This document shows positions 11,277 to 23,900 of a stretch of 64,000 nucleotides of DNA, piece by piece; positions within the stretch are counted from its first letter, which is position 1, and every line of letters begins with the position of its first letter. Where the stretch lies: positions 55,024,112 through 55,088,111 of the forward strand of contig CM055871.1 of the NCBI GenBank assembly GCA_029582165.1. Direction: 5' to 3'. Made by a program: the position numbers and the translations under genes. The notes below the pieces were generated by a model. It worked only from the letters and a program-made list of their open reading frames with translations, was not told the origin of the DNA and did not search any database. The stretch comes from Portulaca oleracea (lineage: Eukaryota > Streptophyta > Magnoliopsida > Caryophyllales > Portulacaceae).

Positions 11277-12723
11277 GGTCTTAGTTTCTCACCAGAGATG
11301 CAGCATAAAGCGACTAAAACCTTTTCTGGAGGATGGCGTATGCGCATAGCTCTTGCACGTGCGCTGTTTATAGAGCCTGATCTGTTACTGCTTGATGAAC
11401 CAACAGTTAGTATATGCTCCCCTGGCCTCTCATGTTATTCAAATAGTATGGATGTAAAGTTTGCGTCTGTTTTTTTGCTGCAGAATCATCTTGATCTACA
11501 CGCAGTGCTATGGTTGGAGTCGTACTTACTAAAATGCATGGCCCAAAACATTTATTGTTGTGTCTCATGCCAGAGAATTCTTGAATTCAGTATGAGCTTC
11601 TCTCTCTCTCTCTCTCTCTCTGTCACACACACGCACACACACACAGAGTTTGAAGCCAGATTTTGTACATGGAAATGCTCCTTATTGTTGAAGTTGTTTC
11701 ACAAGTCTTATTAATCATGTCAAAACGTGTTTTCAGGTTGTCACTGATATTATACATCTACACGGGCAGAAACTGACGATGTACAAAGGTGACTATGATA
11801 CCTTTGAGAGGACACGAGAGGAACAGTTAAAGAATCAACAATAAGCAATCGAGGTTAATGAAAATAAGAGGGCTCATATGCAGGTGCTGTTTGTTGGCAT
11901 CCCTTTTTGCTATCAATTTTAGTGCTTAGGCCTTAGTATGACTTTGCTGTTAATGTGGTAGTTTTTTCACACTCATTCATCCTCCCTTGTGATGTGTCCA
12001 TAGTGACTGTTTCTACCCAATAGAGTTTTGATACTTGTTAAGCTTTTCCTTTCTTAATGTTTTTATCTTGTGTCAGTTCTGGTCTGTGATAATATGTTAG
12101 CCTTCCCTTTCTGCTGCAGGCCTTCATTGACAAGTTCTGTTATAATGCCAAGCGAGCCTCTCTTGTTCAGTCTAGAATCAAGGTACCTATTGTTTCCCAT
12201 CACTTGTTTAATGTTCTATTGGTGGTCAAAATTTTGGTTATAAATGCTGTACTTACCATTACTTAGCTGGAATTGGAAATACCGGATTTATGTATTGTTC
12301 TTCCTGATACATTACATACCATTTAAAATTTTATAAACAGAAAATTTTATGTAAATTTTGGTGTATTAGGCATTATTTGGCCAGTAATACTGGAACCAGA
12401 CGCTATTTGGAGATTCAAAGTAACGGGCACAATGTCAGATAGGTGTTTCGATCATTTTTTGAGCGGTATTGTACACTTCTGCCAGTGTCAGGTGATAGGC
12501 TACGGTATTCATAACACTTAGCAGTCTCTGAAAGAAATCCCTTGAAAATGTTTCTATTATTTTTTGAGCAGTATCGTACACTTCTACCAGTGTCAGGAAT
12601 TTTATCCATTGAAGGTTAATCATGTCCAATTTGGTTGCAGTGATGCATCTTTTGGCTATCCTGGTGGGCCAACATTGTTCAGGAACTTGAACTTTGGGAT
12701 AGATTTGGACAGCCGTATTGCAA
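11277..12723 (+). pseudogene. ABCF3: ABCF3 (GCN20-type ABC ATPase) pseudogene, middle exons only
   Basis: ABCF proteins are soluble twin-ATPase proteins linked to translation control. Exon-like pieces are 11277-11405 (ends of the first ATPase: [17 protein letters not shown] signature, LLLLDEPT Walker B), 11484-11589 ([15 protein letters not shown]), 11737-11883 (VVTDIIHLHGQKL, then YKGDYDTFERTREEQLK), 12120-12182 (AFIDKF then NAKRASLVQSRIK) and 12641-12723 (SDASFGYPGGP then NLNFGIDLDSRIA). Damage: a four-base insertion near 11535 shifts the frame before the SHARE-like segment, TAA at 11842-11844 replaces a Lys codon after LKNQQ, the exon between 12182 and 12641 is missing, and the second ATPase is lost apart from a possible Walker A scrap (GLGKS) near 13017. 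A CT/CA microsatellite fills the intron at 11600-11646. Confidence 0.88.
12450..12597. repeat. 42-bp direct repeat pair in ABCF3 pseudogene intron
   Basis: Two imperfect copies (about 12450-12491 and 12556-12597) share TTTTTTGAGC followed by GTACACTTCTGCCAGTGTCAGG-like sequence, 106 bp apart. They occupy the place where a coding exon is missing. Confidence 0.7.
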
Positions 12724-13739
12724 GTAAGACCATTTTGCTTGGCTTTATATCTATGATATTGACACAAACATTCCATACATTCTTTTTCCTTAACTCTGTT
12801 GTATATTAGAGCAAACATTTTAATGTTGATTTTAGGTGGTGGAGACTAATTTTATCTTTGTAATAGCTAATAGGACTGGGGTTTTGTTGCTGTTCACTTG
12901 TTCCGAGAATGAAATCAGTATAAATGTTATACACAGCTCACAATGAAATATGTCTTCTGATTGTTCTGTCCTGTCTGAGCACTGGATATTTTATCTGTGG
13001 TTTTCCCGCTTTCACAGGGTTTGGGGAAATCCAGATATAGGTAGGTTTATCTCAATAACCATCGCTGTTTGGGGAGAGACACATTTGATATCTTGTCAAA
13101 TATCAACAACGCTGTATTACAACCTGAGTGGTGTATCATGTCATAGTATTCATAATGTATTGGGACAAACATGTAACTTTGTTTAGGACTTGGTACAAAA
13201 GTAGGCCAGGATGATTTTTCCCTGTGGTTTCACTGGTTGTTCTGTTGGATTATATTCTATGGTGTTTGCACATCATTTTTTGTAGGCATTACTGAATTTC
13301 TTTCATTTAATCCCTTTTGGTAATGGTCACTGTCATTCATCTATTCAGAAAATTTCGAGTCTATATTTTGGGTGTTTGATGCTAGAGGTAAAGAGTGCAT
13401 GCATGTATACTCACATTCTTGTTTCGTGCATTTTTATCTCATTTTTCCCGCTTTGAACTCACTTCTTTTTTTCCCCTTTGTAGCTTCAGCGAAAAGATCC
13501 CGATTTATGTTATGTTGCTGATGATAGCATTTTCTTAGCAACAGCCCTATCTCAGGTTTGCCGGACATCAAAAATAGTGGTGGCGAGAAAAAGGTCTTCA
13601 GTTCCTGCATGCTATTGCTGAAGCAAATGGCTTTTGAAGAAATTATCTGAAGCCCCTGAACCATCTGAAGGATGGCATAACAGTGCATGATACAGATGCA
13701 AAAAAGGTAGTTTCTGTTCGAGTGGAGTACAAGAGTTGG
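12724..13739. other. Degenerate region between ABCF3 and gypsy fragments
   Basis: Apart from the possible Walker A remnant near 13017 I see no gene. At 13480-13690 short frames such as KDPDLCYVADDSIFLATALSQ and LNHLKDGITVHDTDAKK suggest decayed coding DNA of a family I cannot name. Confidence 0.35.
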
Positions 13740-14513
13740 TTCCGCAGTTGTCTTTACAAGCTCTTCAGGGGCTGAACTCCTTCCAAACCATGAGGGCTCA
13801 CTGGTAGAGTGGGTTCACAGGCTATACACATAATTTTTTGGATGCTTCCACTGCAAAGAGGCTAAAGTGTAATTTGGTGAGAATCCCACCACTGATGGTT
13901 GCAATTGCTAACGGGAAACAATTACAGTGTCAGTCTTTATGTAAAGGTTTTAATTGGACCTTATTGGGTGAAGAGTACCAAACTGATGCTTTTATAGTTC
14001 CTTGGGGAAGTTGTGACATGGTCTTGGGTATCCAATGGTTGGCCACTTTAGGCTCTATATTGTGGAATTTTGAAGAGCTCAAAATGGAATTCTTCTACAA
14101 TGATGTGCTCAGGGGAAAAAAGAACTCGGAGGTGATTTGCAATGATGTGCAATTATTTGCTCTACAAATACAACCTGTTGAAACTGCACCAGAGATGGTT
14201 TCTGCTGAAGTGGAGCCACAGCCTCAAGTATTTGATGGAGCAAAAGATAACTACTGCATTCCTAAATTGATGGGTTTTGATTATGAAATATGCTACAGGC
14301 AAGGGAAAGAGAATATAGCTGCTGAATGCTGATAGCTTGTCAAGGATTCCTACAGCCCAGTTACTTGCTTTATCCTTGTCCTCTGTCTCTTCTGACCTGT
14401 TGGATCAAGTAAAACTCTCTTGCCAATCGGACACTCAGCTGCAGCAAGTCATACAAAAGTTGAGCGGTGGGGATACTTGGAATCAGGGTGTTCTATACAA
14501 CAAAGGAAAGGTA
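13740..14513 (+). mobile_element. Ty3/gypsy polyprotein fragment: protease joined to RNase H/integrase edge
   Basis: The first part encodes LQALQGLNSFQTMR, HNFLDASTAKRL, VIVPWGSCDMVLGIQWL-like sequence, which is the retropepsin region of plant Ty3/gypsy polyproteins; its usual active-site Asp segment is damaged just before HNFLD (13801-13840). From about 14256 the frame jumps to KLMGFDYEICYRQGKENIAA, the end of RNase H, followed (with a frameshift at 14325) by LSRIPTAQLLAL and a DTWNQGVLYNKGK segment typical of the integrase approach. Reverse transcriptase between them is deleted. No LTRs flank it. Confidence 0.85.
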
Positions 14514-15089
14514 TGAAACTTAACACGTACAGTCATGGATGCACTAAGTATGAAACTTGTTTCCAAATCATTGAAAATATAAAACAAAACATAAAATGAA
14601 TTAAAATAAATATTTCTCACAAATTACAACCTCATAATCTTATTAAAACATTCATAAATTTGTCGATGCTATATTCATAAATATATACTTACCCCTAACC
14701 TCACCTCCACTTATTTTTATTATAAATTACCACATAGCAATCAAGAAAGAAGGAAATTCATAAATACATTTCTATCCCATTCTTATTGTGAATTCTCATT
14801 TCTATTAACATAACAATATGATATAAATCTATGGAAAATTTAGATTCACCTTCTCTTAGATTTATGGCATTAAAAAATCTAGACATTTTTTAGTTCCAAT
14901 TTAATTTGTGATTAGGGCGTAGCAAAATTTTTTATTCGCATTTTCCGTTTCTTTTGACGTTCAAAACCCCACCCTTTCAATTTTGTTTATCAAAATTGAC
15001 CATAAAAGGTTTTATTTTAAAATCCAAGAAAAGCTGCGTATCAAATCTCTTTATCACCATCAACAATTATAAACACTATTAATATCATC
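14514..15089. other. Upstream DNA of peptide unit 1, distal part
   Basis: AT-rich sequence shared with the corresponding parts of other peptide units (for example 18960-20240, 41600-41840). No gene seen. Confidence 0.6.
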
Positions 15090-15251
15090 TATCGTACTAT
15101 AACCTTAACTCCACCAAAACTTTAGTCAACCCTACTGTAGTAGCAATTTTGGTAGAACCCTAACAAATAAAAATGTCTTTCTATAATTATCATTAGTTGT
15201 AATTAATTACACAACTAATCACAAATGTGTTTTCATAACTGTAGTCCAAAG

Positions 15252-15347
<96 letters not shown>

Positions 15348-15510
15348 CTATAACATTAACTCCACCAATACTTTTGTCAACCCTACTGTAATAGCAACTT
15401 TGGTAGAACCCTAACAAATAAAAATGCATTTTCATAATTATCATTAGTTGTAATTACACAAATAAAAATGTGTTTTCATAATTGTAGTCCAAAGCTAAAA
15501 ATATATATCC
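15090..15510 (+). repeat. Tandem ~160-bp repeat array of unit 1 (2 copies, split by (TA)n)
   Basis: Each monomer runs from AACTCCACCAAAACTTTAG through GGTAGAACCCTAACAAATAA to TTGTAGTCCAAAGCTAAA. Two copies flank a 93-bp (TA)n tract at 15253-15345. Equivalent arrays precede every peptide gene. Confidence 0.85.
15253..15345. repeat. (TA)n microsatellite, 93 bp
   Basis: Pure TA repeat expanded at the AATATATA end of the upstream monomer; other units have only 6-12 bp here. Confidence 0.95.
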
Positions 15511-15991
15511 ATGACTACAATTATAATGTCTGATAAATTTATCAAGAATTAGAATAGAATTGTACATTTTTTTTTTTTACTAAAACTCTTCACCAACATA
15601 TATTTCTTATTTTAATGTATTTTCGTTTGATCAATTTTTCGTATCTTTCATTTAATTATATAATTTATGTTGAGGTCTTTTTAATTTATATATACAATAA
15701 TAATTCATGTTAATTGCGATTGATATTTATACGAATTACTACTTTAGAAATAGTTTGTGTGTTTTCTTGTTTTGGTTGAAAATATAATTATTGTAAGGAT
15801 AATTGTGGAATAATATCAATAGTTGATTTTCTTTCTAATACCATTCTCGAATATTCAATTTAGTTATCAATTATTATTATTTTTCTTTTAAATCATATCA
15901 TAATAAGTATGTAATACAATGTTACCTCATTAGGGTAGATATCCCAAAATATTTCCTCTAAATTCTGATTTAGAGACACAAAATTATCGGT

Positions 15992-16001
15992 TATAAATAT
16001 A
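15992..16001 (+). promoter_or_regulatory. TATA box of unit 1
   Basis: TATAAATATA lies 72 bp before the ATG and is preserved at the same place in all units. Confidence 0.7.
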
Positions 16002-16063
16002 TCTGCTCAATTAATCACCACCTTGGAAAAACAAAGAACGAAAGTAAGAATTGAAAGAGTACG

Positions 16064-16139
16064 ATGGCAACAACCAAGTCAGGATTCACAATTGTTCTTT
16101 GTGTTTTGATAACTCTCGGCCTTCTTACCGTTACACAAT
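16064..16139 (+). pseudogene. Cysteine-rich peptide unit 1: signal-peptide exon only
   Basis: The exon encodes a 25-residue signal peptide starting MATTKSGFTIVLC and ends in phase 1 at a GTGAGT donor. It is base-for-base identical to exon 1 of unit 3 (24384-24459). About 115 bp of the intron follow, then at about 16255 the sequence jumps into the upstream repeats of unit 2, so exon 2 is missing. The promoter and TATA box are intact, so it could still be transcribed, but no mature peptide can be made unless it splices onto exon 2 of unit 2 some 1.25 kb further on. Deletion by unequal exchange is the likely cause. Confidence 0.8.
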
Positions 16140-16259
16140 GTGAGTTGTTAATTTACAACAGAACAACATTTTATACCATTATTTTAATTTCTTTTTGCAT
16201 CATAATATGCTGATATTTCTCTAATGAAATGAATCACACATATAATTATATAATTATAT

Positions 16260-16750
16260 TTCTCTAAACTTTAGTCAACCCTACTGTAGTAGCAATTTTG
16301 GTAGAACCCTAACAAATAAGAATGTCTTTCTATAACTATCATTAGTTGTAATTAATTACACAACTAATCACAAATGTGTTTTCATAACTGTAGTCCAAAG
16401 CTAAATATATATATATATTACTATAACATTAACTCCACCAATACTTTTGTCAACCCTACAGTAATAGCAACTTTGGTAGAACCCTAACAAATAAAAATGC
16501 ATTTTCATAATTGTCATCGGTTGTAATTACACAAATAAAATTGTGTTTTAATAATTGTAGTCCATAGCTAAAAATATATATCCATTACTATTATAACATT
16601 AACTCCAACAAAACTTTAGCCAATCCTACTGTATTAGCAACTTTGGTAGAACCCTAACAAAAAAAATGCATTGTCATAATTATCATTAGTTGTAATTACA
16701 CAAATAAAAATGTGTTTTCATAATTGTAGTCCAAAGTTAAAAATATGTAT
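16260..16750 (+). repeat. Tandem ~160-bp repeat array of unit 2 (3 copies)
   Basis: Monomers begin near 16267, 16430 and 16595. They are separated by short AAATATATAT links. Confidence 0.85.
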
Positions 16751-17231
16751 CCATGACTATAATAATAATGTCTGATAAATTTATCAAGAATTAGAATAGA
16801 ATTGTACATTTTTTTTACTAAAACTCTTCACCTACATATATTTTTTATTTTTATGTATTTTCGTTTGAACAATTTTTTGTATCTTTCATTTAATTATATA
16901 ATTTATGTTGTGGTCTTTTTAATTTATATATACAATAATAATTCATGTTAATTGCGATTGATATATATACCAATTACTACTTTAGAAATAGTTTGTGTTT
17001 TTTCTTGTTTTGGTTGAAAATATAATTATTGTAAGGATAGATGTGGAGTAATATCAATAGTTGATTTTCTTTCTAATATACCATTCTCGAATATTCAATT
17101 TAGTTATTAATTATTATTAGTTTTCTTTTAAATCATATCATAATAAGTATGTAATACAATGTTACCTCATTAGGGTAGATTTCCCAAAAGATTTCCTCTA
17201 AATTTTGATTTAGTGACACAAAATTATCGAC

Positions 17232-17241
17232 TATAAATATA
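17232..17241 (+). promoter_or_regulatory. TATA box of unit 2
   Basis: TATAAATATA 68 bp before ATG 17300, in a block of about 540 bp conserved among all units. Confidence 0.75.
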
Positions 17242-17299
17242 TGTGCTCAATCACCACCTTGGAAAAACAAAGAACAAAAGTAAGAATTGAAAGAGCACG

Positions 17300-17714
17300 A
17301 TGACAACAACCAAGTCGGGATTCACAATTGTTCTTTGTTTTTTTATGGTTCTCGCCTTTCTTACCATTGCACAATGTGAGTTGTTAATTTACAGTAGAAC
17401 AACATTTTATACCATTATTTTAGTTTCTTTTTGCATCATAATATGCTAATATTTCTTTAATGAAATGAATCACTCATATAATTATGCTTTATTCAATTTT
17501 GACAGGTGATTATTTTCCAGTAAGAGATAATATTAATGGGAAAGAGATAAAGACAAATTACAAGGACAACAAAAATATGATAAATGGAGACCAATGCATC
17601 ACCCAACAGCTATGCGCAGATAAAAAGAGTATATGTTATTGTTGCAAAGCTGGGGACATAATAGTATATTGTTCTGTCAATCAATATGAATGCTTTAGAG
17701 AATGTCGGGTATAA
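17300..17714 (+). CDS. Secreted cysteine-rich peptide, unit 2 (ESF1/PCP-B-like)
   Basis: Two exons (17300-17375, 17506-17714), intron GT-AG in phase 1, 94 residues. Exon 1 gives a signal peptide (MTTTKSGFTIVLC then a hydrophobic run and IAQC). The mature part has a conserved pre-domain containing NINGKEIKTNYKDNKNM, then eight cysteines spaced C-x5-C-x6-C-x-C-C-x8-C-x6-C-x3-C, ending in CRV. The C-x-C-C core, size and two-exon layout resemble ESF1, PCP-B and MEG peptides, secreted signals acting in pollen, endosperm or embryo; here the core is CYCC rather than the CWCC usual in those families. Function is inferred from this pattern only. It belongs to the same subtype as unit 5. No damage is seen. 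Confidence 0.8.
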
Positions 17715-18120
17715 AATAAATAGTTTGTGTTTTTTCTTTTCGCGGTATGTACGTGAAAATATTATTGTCAGGAAATGCAATAAGATTAATAATTAATTTC
17801 CTTTCTGATATACATTTGCTTGCTCTAATGTTAAGTTTGATTTTTTTTTTATCATTTATTAACGATGGGTTCTTGAATAGTTTGTGTTTTTTCTTTTCGC
17901 GGTACGTGAAAAGAGTGGATTGAGTAGTGAATAGTTGTTTATATAACGAATAGCTGTTAAGGTAGTGGATAGTTGATTTATATTAGCGGATAACTGATAA
18001 CTGTTAAAATAAATATCTATAAAGAATGTGTTCGGTAAAATAAGATGTTAGAGTAGTTGATTAATGTGAAATGACTAGAAATGACATATCTCTAGTTGTA
18101 GACGTTGTTATTATTATTCT

Positions 18121-18155
<35 letters not shown>

Positions 18156-18416
18156 TATTATTATTAATTACTCTCTTCGCCACAAAAGATTTGTCGATGT
18201 TTGACAAAATGAGGTAGAACATTTTAAATTTTGATCATTAATTTATTAAATATAGGTAAAACTAGAATTGTTAGATTTGTAATGGAAAATGTTTTTACTT
18301 CAACATAATTTTACAAATCTTAGTAATCTAAAACATGAAAAATTATTGATTAAAGTGTTGCATCAAATACCATCAAAATAAAATGAGACAATTTTTTTAG
18401 ATGGAGGAAGTATTAT

Positions 18417-18452
<36 letters not shown>

Positions 18453-18780
18453 AATAATAATAATAATAAATTGTAGTGAGGTACACATGGCAAGTTGTTT
18501 TTGGTTCAACAAAATATGTTGCCCAAGAATTATGTAGTAATGGGTAGATATGGAAACCATTCATCAGACGCTTCTCATGATTGCTTTGACATTACTCATT
18601 GTAACATCTGTGAATTAATCAAAATCGCTAGTTTAAACGCTACCAGTTAATTTTAAATGCTCCCGCACCAAATAACTAAAAATTGATAAAGTAGCGTTTT
18701 AACTGATCAAAATGCTAAAAACTATTCTAAACACTACTGTCAAACAGGACCTAAGTCTCTGTTCGTCAAAATGAGCTTAT
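17715..18780. other. Downstream region of unit 2
   Basis: It carries the 3' untranslated region, an (ATC)n tract at 18122-18165, an (AAC)n/(AAT)n tract at 18417-18470 and the GTAGTGAGGTACAC block. The same order is kept downstream of unit 5 (43310-44220), showing that these two units are close paralogues over their full length. No gene seen. Confidence 0.7.
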
Positions 18781-19547
18781 ATAGTAGCGGATAACTATTA
18801 GGATAGTGGATAGTTGTTGCATTATAGCGGATAACTTATAGCAATTTAAAATATCTAATTCTAGAAAATGGGTTTGGTAAAAATAACGGTTGGATTAACT
18901 GATAAATATAGAATAACTAAAAAAGAGGATGTAACTATTATTATTATTATTATTACCAATATCATCCCTCCTACTTATTAAAACATTCGTAAATTAGTTG
19001 ATGCTATATTCATAAATATATACTTACCCCCAAGCTCACCTCCACTTATTTTTATTATAAATTACCACATAGCAATCAAGAAAGAATGAAATTCATAAAT
19101 ACATTTCTATCCGTTCTTATTGTGAATTTTCATTCCTATAAACATAACAATATGATATAAATCTATGGAAAACTTAAATTCACCTTCTCTTAGATTTATG
19201 GCATTAAAAAAAATCTAGACATTTTTGAAATCCAATTTACCCTTTAAACGTGCCAACCTTTATAATTCTTCAACTAAACCATAAAATCAATTTTTTTTTA
19301 ATAAATTTAAAGTTTCACCATGAAAATGAATGTCGGAAGATAATAGAAAATTGTATGTCAACAAGCTCTTGTTGTTTTTTTTTTAGTGATTTCAATAGAA
19401 TATCATTATGATTATACTAGGAAAGTTTGTGCGTCCCATTGAATGGTGGGAGTAGAATAATTTAAGGTTCCACAATCAATCAGAAAAAAGATAATGATAG
19501 CTTTTTCCTCAATTCATGTTTATTTAAGAATTAATTTCCCATTTAAA

Positions 19548-19583
<36 letters not shown>

Positions 19584-20239
19584 GTAATTATAATAGAAAT
19601 TTTTAAGGGTCCCATCAAATGGTAAAACATTACAGTAATTAATTAAAAAAGATAATTCTAATTTTTTCCCAATTTCGATTTATTTATCAAATACCTGACT
19701 CAATATAACTGAAACAATTAAAAATTGAAATCATCACCCACGATAACTGATTTATAGTTTCCTAATTGGTCAGGCACATGACTCCAAATTAAACAAAGAG
19801 TAATTCACAGACTTCTCCCAATCAAATAATTGATTCATACCTACCTGTATCTACCGAAGTTATAAAATTTCCAAAATAAATTCATAGCATATTTATTATA
19901 AAAAGTCAACGTAAATTTGTCAATATTATTCTAAAATTTAGTAATATTATCATTTTTTTTTATAAAAGTTACACTTAAAAATTGACTTATTTTAGTATAT
20001 GTGGTGGCCAGGCCTAGATGGGTCTACCATGATGTACAACATAATTTGTGATTCGGGCATAGAAAATTTTTTTATTAACTTTTTTCGTTTCTTTTGATAT
20101 TCAAAACCCTGCCCTTTCAATTTTGTTTATCAAAATTGATCATAAAAAAGTTTTATTTTAAAAATCGAAGAAAATTGCGTAACAAATCTCTTTATCACCA
20201 TCAATAATTATAAACGCTCTAATTATATCTGTCTATCAT
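18781..20239. other. Distal upstream region of unit 3
   Basis: AT-rich DNA shared with units 1, 4, 5 and 6; contains an (AAT)n tract at 19551-19583. No gene seen. Confidence 0.6.
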
Positions 20240-20745
20240 ACTCTAACATTAACTTCACCAAAACTTTAGACAACCCTACTGCAGTAGCAATTTTGGTAGA
20301 ACTCTAACAAATAAAAATGCCTTTTCATAATTATCATCAGTTGTAATTACACAAATTATTTAAAAATGTGTTTCGTAATTGTAGTCCAAAGCGAAAAATA
20401 AAAATCCATTACTATAACATTAATTCCACCAAAACTTTAGCCAACTCTACTGTAATAACAACTTTGGTAGAACCTTAACAAATAAAAATGCATTTTCATA
20501 TTATAATGGGTTGTAATTACACAAATAAAAATGTGTTTTCATAATTGTAGTTAAAAGCTAAAAATATATATCCATTACTAACTCCACCAAAACTTTAGTC
20601 AACCCTACTGTAGTAGCAACTTTGGTAGAACCCTAACAAATAAAAATGCATTTTCATAATTATCATTAGTTGTAATTACACAAATAAAAATGTGTTTTCA
20701 TAATTGTAGTCCAAAGCTAAAAATATATATCCATGACTATAATTA
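20240..20745 (+). repeat. Tandem ~160-bp repeat array of unit 3 (3 copies)
   Basis: Monomers begin near 20255, 20415 and 20575; the first is the most diverged. Confidence 0.85.
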
Positions 20746-20958
20746 TAATGTCTGATAAATTTATCAAGAATTAAAATAGAATTGTACATTTTTTTTTTAC
20801 TTAAACTCTTCACCTACATATATTTTTTATTTTTATGAATTTTCGTTTGATCAATTTTTCGTATCTTTCATTTAGTTATATAATTTATGTTGTGGTCTTT
20901 TTAATTTATATATACAATAATAATTCATGTTAATTGCGATTGATATATATACCAATTA

Positions 20959-23900
20959 TGTAATAACCCGCCCTAAACCATAGCTATTACAGTACCTTAA
21001 ACCTGTTTAATTAGTTTTAATTTGTTATTTAATTAATTTGTACCTTGCGGTTAGCTAACGGTGACAGGTTGCGGAGGAATGGCGAAGCGGTCAGTTTTAC
21101 CGGTCAAACCTATTAACCGAGTTCATTAATTTATTTAGAACCTTATATTATAATTATTTTTGGTTCTACAATTTTATTTTAAAGTCGGTTTATTTATAGA
21201 TTTATTTTCATAGCGAAACGAATTTATTTTCGGGTTACCGATTTACCGTCTTTTTAACCCGATTAAAATTTATTACGATTTAAAGTAATTATGTATTACC
21301 ATTTTATGTTCTACTAATAATATTAGTATTGTTAATATTCAAAGATTAGTTGATGATTAGATTGATTAGTATTATGTTTAGTTTAATTTATTTAAGGGGA
21401 TGTATATAATGAATCAAGGGGAGTCAAGGAGTCATTTCTATTTGAAAAGATTACAACCCAATCTCAGCTTCTTTCTCCCTTCTACCCACCGACGCACAAC
21501 AGCCCCCTCTGCCACCATATCTACTTGGCGCGGCAGTTTTCCGGCGAGATTCCGGCCATTTTCCGGCACCAAAGTGAAGCCCTCACTCCCCTCTACCTTC
21601 TAGTCTATTTTTATCTCACTTTTCAAATGGTATTCATCTCACACCTTATCTCCATCTTTATGAAATCTGAGTTTTTATTGTTTTTAAGATGTTTAATGGT
21701 TATTTTTACCTCTTTTATTCCCCTTATACATGAGTTCTAGAGTGTAGTTGTGAATGGTTAAGCTTTTATGGTGATTACAAGTGTTTTCTTGATGGTTTCT
21801 CCATAGTAATGGTGTGAAAGTGTATATTGATGAAGATGATGATGAAATATGGTTATGCATGTTGTATTGGATGAAGTTTTAGAGTTATACCTTCTGTTTG
21901 GTGAAGATAATTAAGTATGTATGGTCTTTTTAGATGATTTACATGAGAATTGTGAAGGAAATTGTGTTAATGGTGGTGTAAATTAAGTGCAAGTATTTGT
22001 GTGATGTTGCATGTGAATTATACGAGTAAGATGCTAATTTTAGAGGTCTAAATGCTGGATATTAGTGAGGATATGCTTAGATTTCATTGGGTATATTATT
22101 GGTATTAAGTTTGGATGAAAACGAAGCGTGTATTAAGGCAAAAACATACCCAGAACCTACTGCCCATTTTATGATTTTTATAGGGGATGCTAAAATTAGT
22201 TTCGAGCCCAGAATTTAGTGTAAAAAGGTAGCCTAAGTTGTTAGTAAACGCCGGGCTTTGGAATTTCGAGGTTTCGATTTGTATAACTCAAGTTAGAGCC
22301 AAAACCGTAAAGTCGCGCAATGACATACGAATTTTGGAGTCAGTGTATTATTGTGTATTTTTCGTCCAAAGGGAGTTTGATTCTGGAAAAGTGTTCATCA
22401 TAAGAGTTGTAGAGGACTCGACGAGCTTTCCGAAAATATATGGTATGCCTTAACCCGATGTCGGGAGAGTAAGTTATAGGACCCGGAAACAGAGCTACAA
22501 AACTGGAAATTTCTGGGTAATTGTCTAAGTATTCTAAGGGATTAAATATGATTATATTGGGCTTATAATGGGTTTTATGGGTGTGTAACTTAAGTCATAT
22601 GACCCTTGAGATGTAGTACCTAAGTAAGAACCGTAGAGCTCGATTTGGAGGACTCGAGACCCTTAAAGCTATGTTACCGTTATCGATTTAATTTACCGAA
22701 TCTCTTAAATGTATTTAGAAGTTTTATCGTACCTTGAAGTTTTAAAGCCTCTTTGGTAAATTGAAAGTTTATGTCTTACAAGTGTTCCTTGATTCATAAA
22801 GCTCTCATAAGTTTAAAAGCATTTACCAAAGTCTCTTGATTTTATCTCAAACACCCGAAAATTTCATTATTGTTTATGTCGGTAATTTACTGCTACTGTC
22901 CGGAACACTTTTCGAGCCTTTCTCATCCTTTTTAGCCTCTGGCCCGGCCATCAAACTCGTAGAGTGTATTTTTCCCTTTCCGAAAAGTACTCGCAAAGTG
23001 AAATCCGAATTTTATAGCCCGAGTTACGACCAAAATACTATGGTCCTAAAAACCTGAAATTTCTATACGTTTTAATTCCAAAACTTTATTGCGAGGCTCT
23101 ACGCCCTCACCTCATTCATAGCTCCTATTCTAATACCGCACTCTATCGTTTTAGCTCAAAGTTCTGCTTCGACCCAAGCCATTCCCCAGCCGAGATCGTC
23201 ACCGGGCAACTCACTCACTTTAGGTACGCAAATTGTCCAACAAATACTCTTACTTAATTTACAGTACAGTTTTATTGCATAAGTCATTCTAATGAATTTT
23301 AGTGTTATAAGTGGTCCCGATACCTATTCTACAGTAGCTAGAGTGAAGCCTAGCCTTTTCTGACTCTATCTGAGTAATCTCGACTGGCGTCATTGCGCTA
23401 TGATCACCCATCCAAACTCGAGGTCGGTTTGGGCGTACGTGCGCGAGATGCTTCGGCATCGATCTCAAAAGGGACACTACAGTTTTACTTTATGAAATCA
23501 TTTTATTGTTAAACATAGCATATGCATAGAACGTTTATAGCTAAAGTATTCAATGGTTTAGCATGTTTTATGTCCCCTTCCCGTTTCAAAATGAATTTAA
23601 ATGCGGCACTAAAAACCGTTTTGAACGGTTTGGCGTGTTGAGGTTTACGATCTTGAGTGTTTCCCACTCACTTTGCGAATGTTTTACTGTTTTGTTTTAA
23701 GGCCCGAGTATTCAAGAGATTCAAGAAGAGTTCAAGAGAAAGCTAGCTTTACTGGACTCAAGGTAGGTTTAATCATGGCAAGAAGGAGGTCTTACGACTC
23801 TTCAAGCACGGGTATTCAAGAGCGGGAAAATTATGGGGATTGAAAGGTGGAAGTTTGTTTGTATTGAGTTATATATGTAAAGTGGTTGTAATATTAATCA

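Noticed and set aside
11253..11714. A 153-codon frame as an intact ABC protein
   Set aside because: Only the first part is ABCF3; from the donor at 11406 on it reads through an intron and a CT/CA tract.
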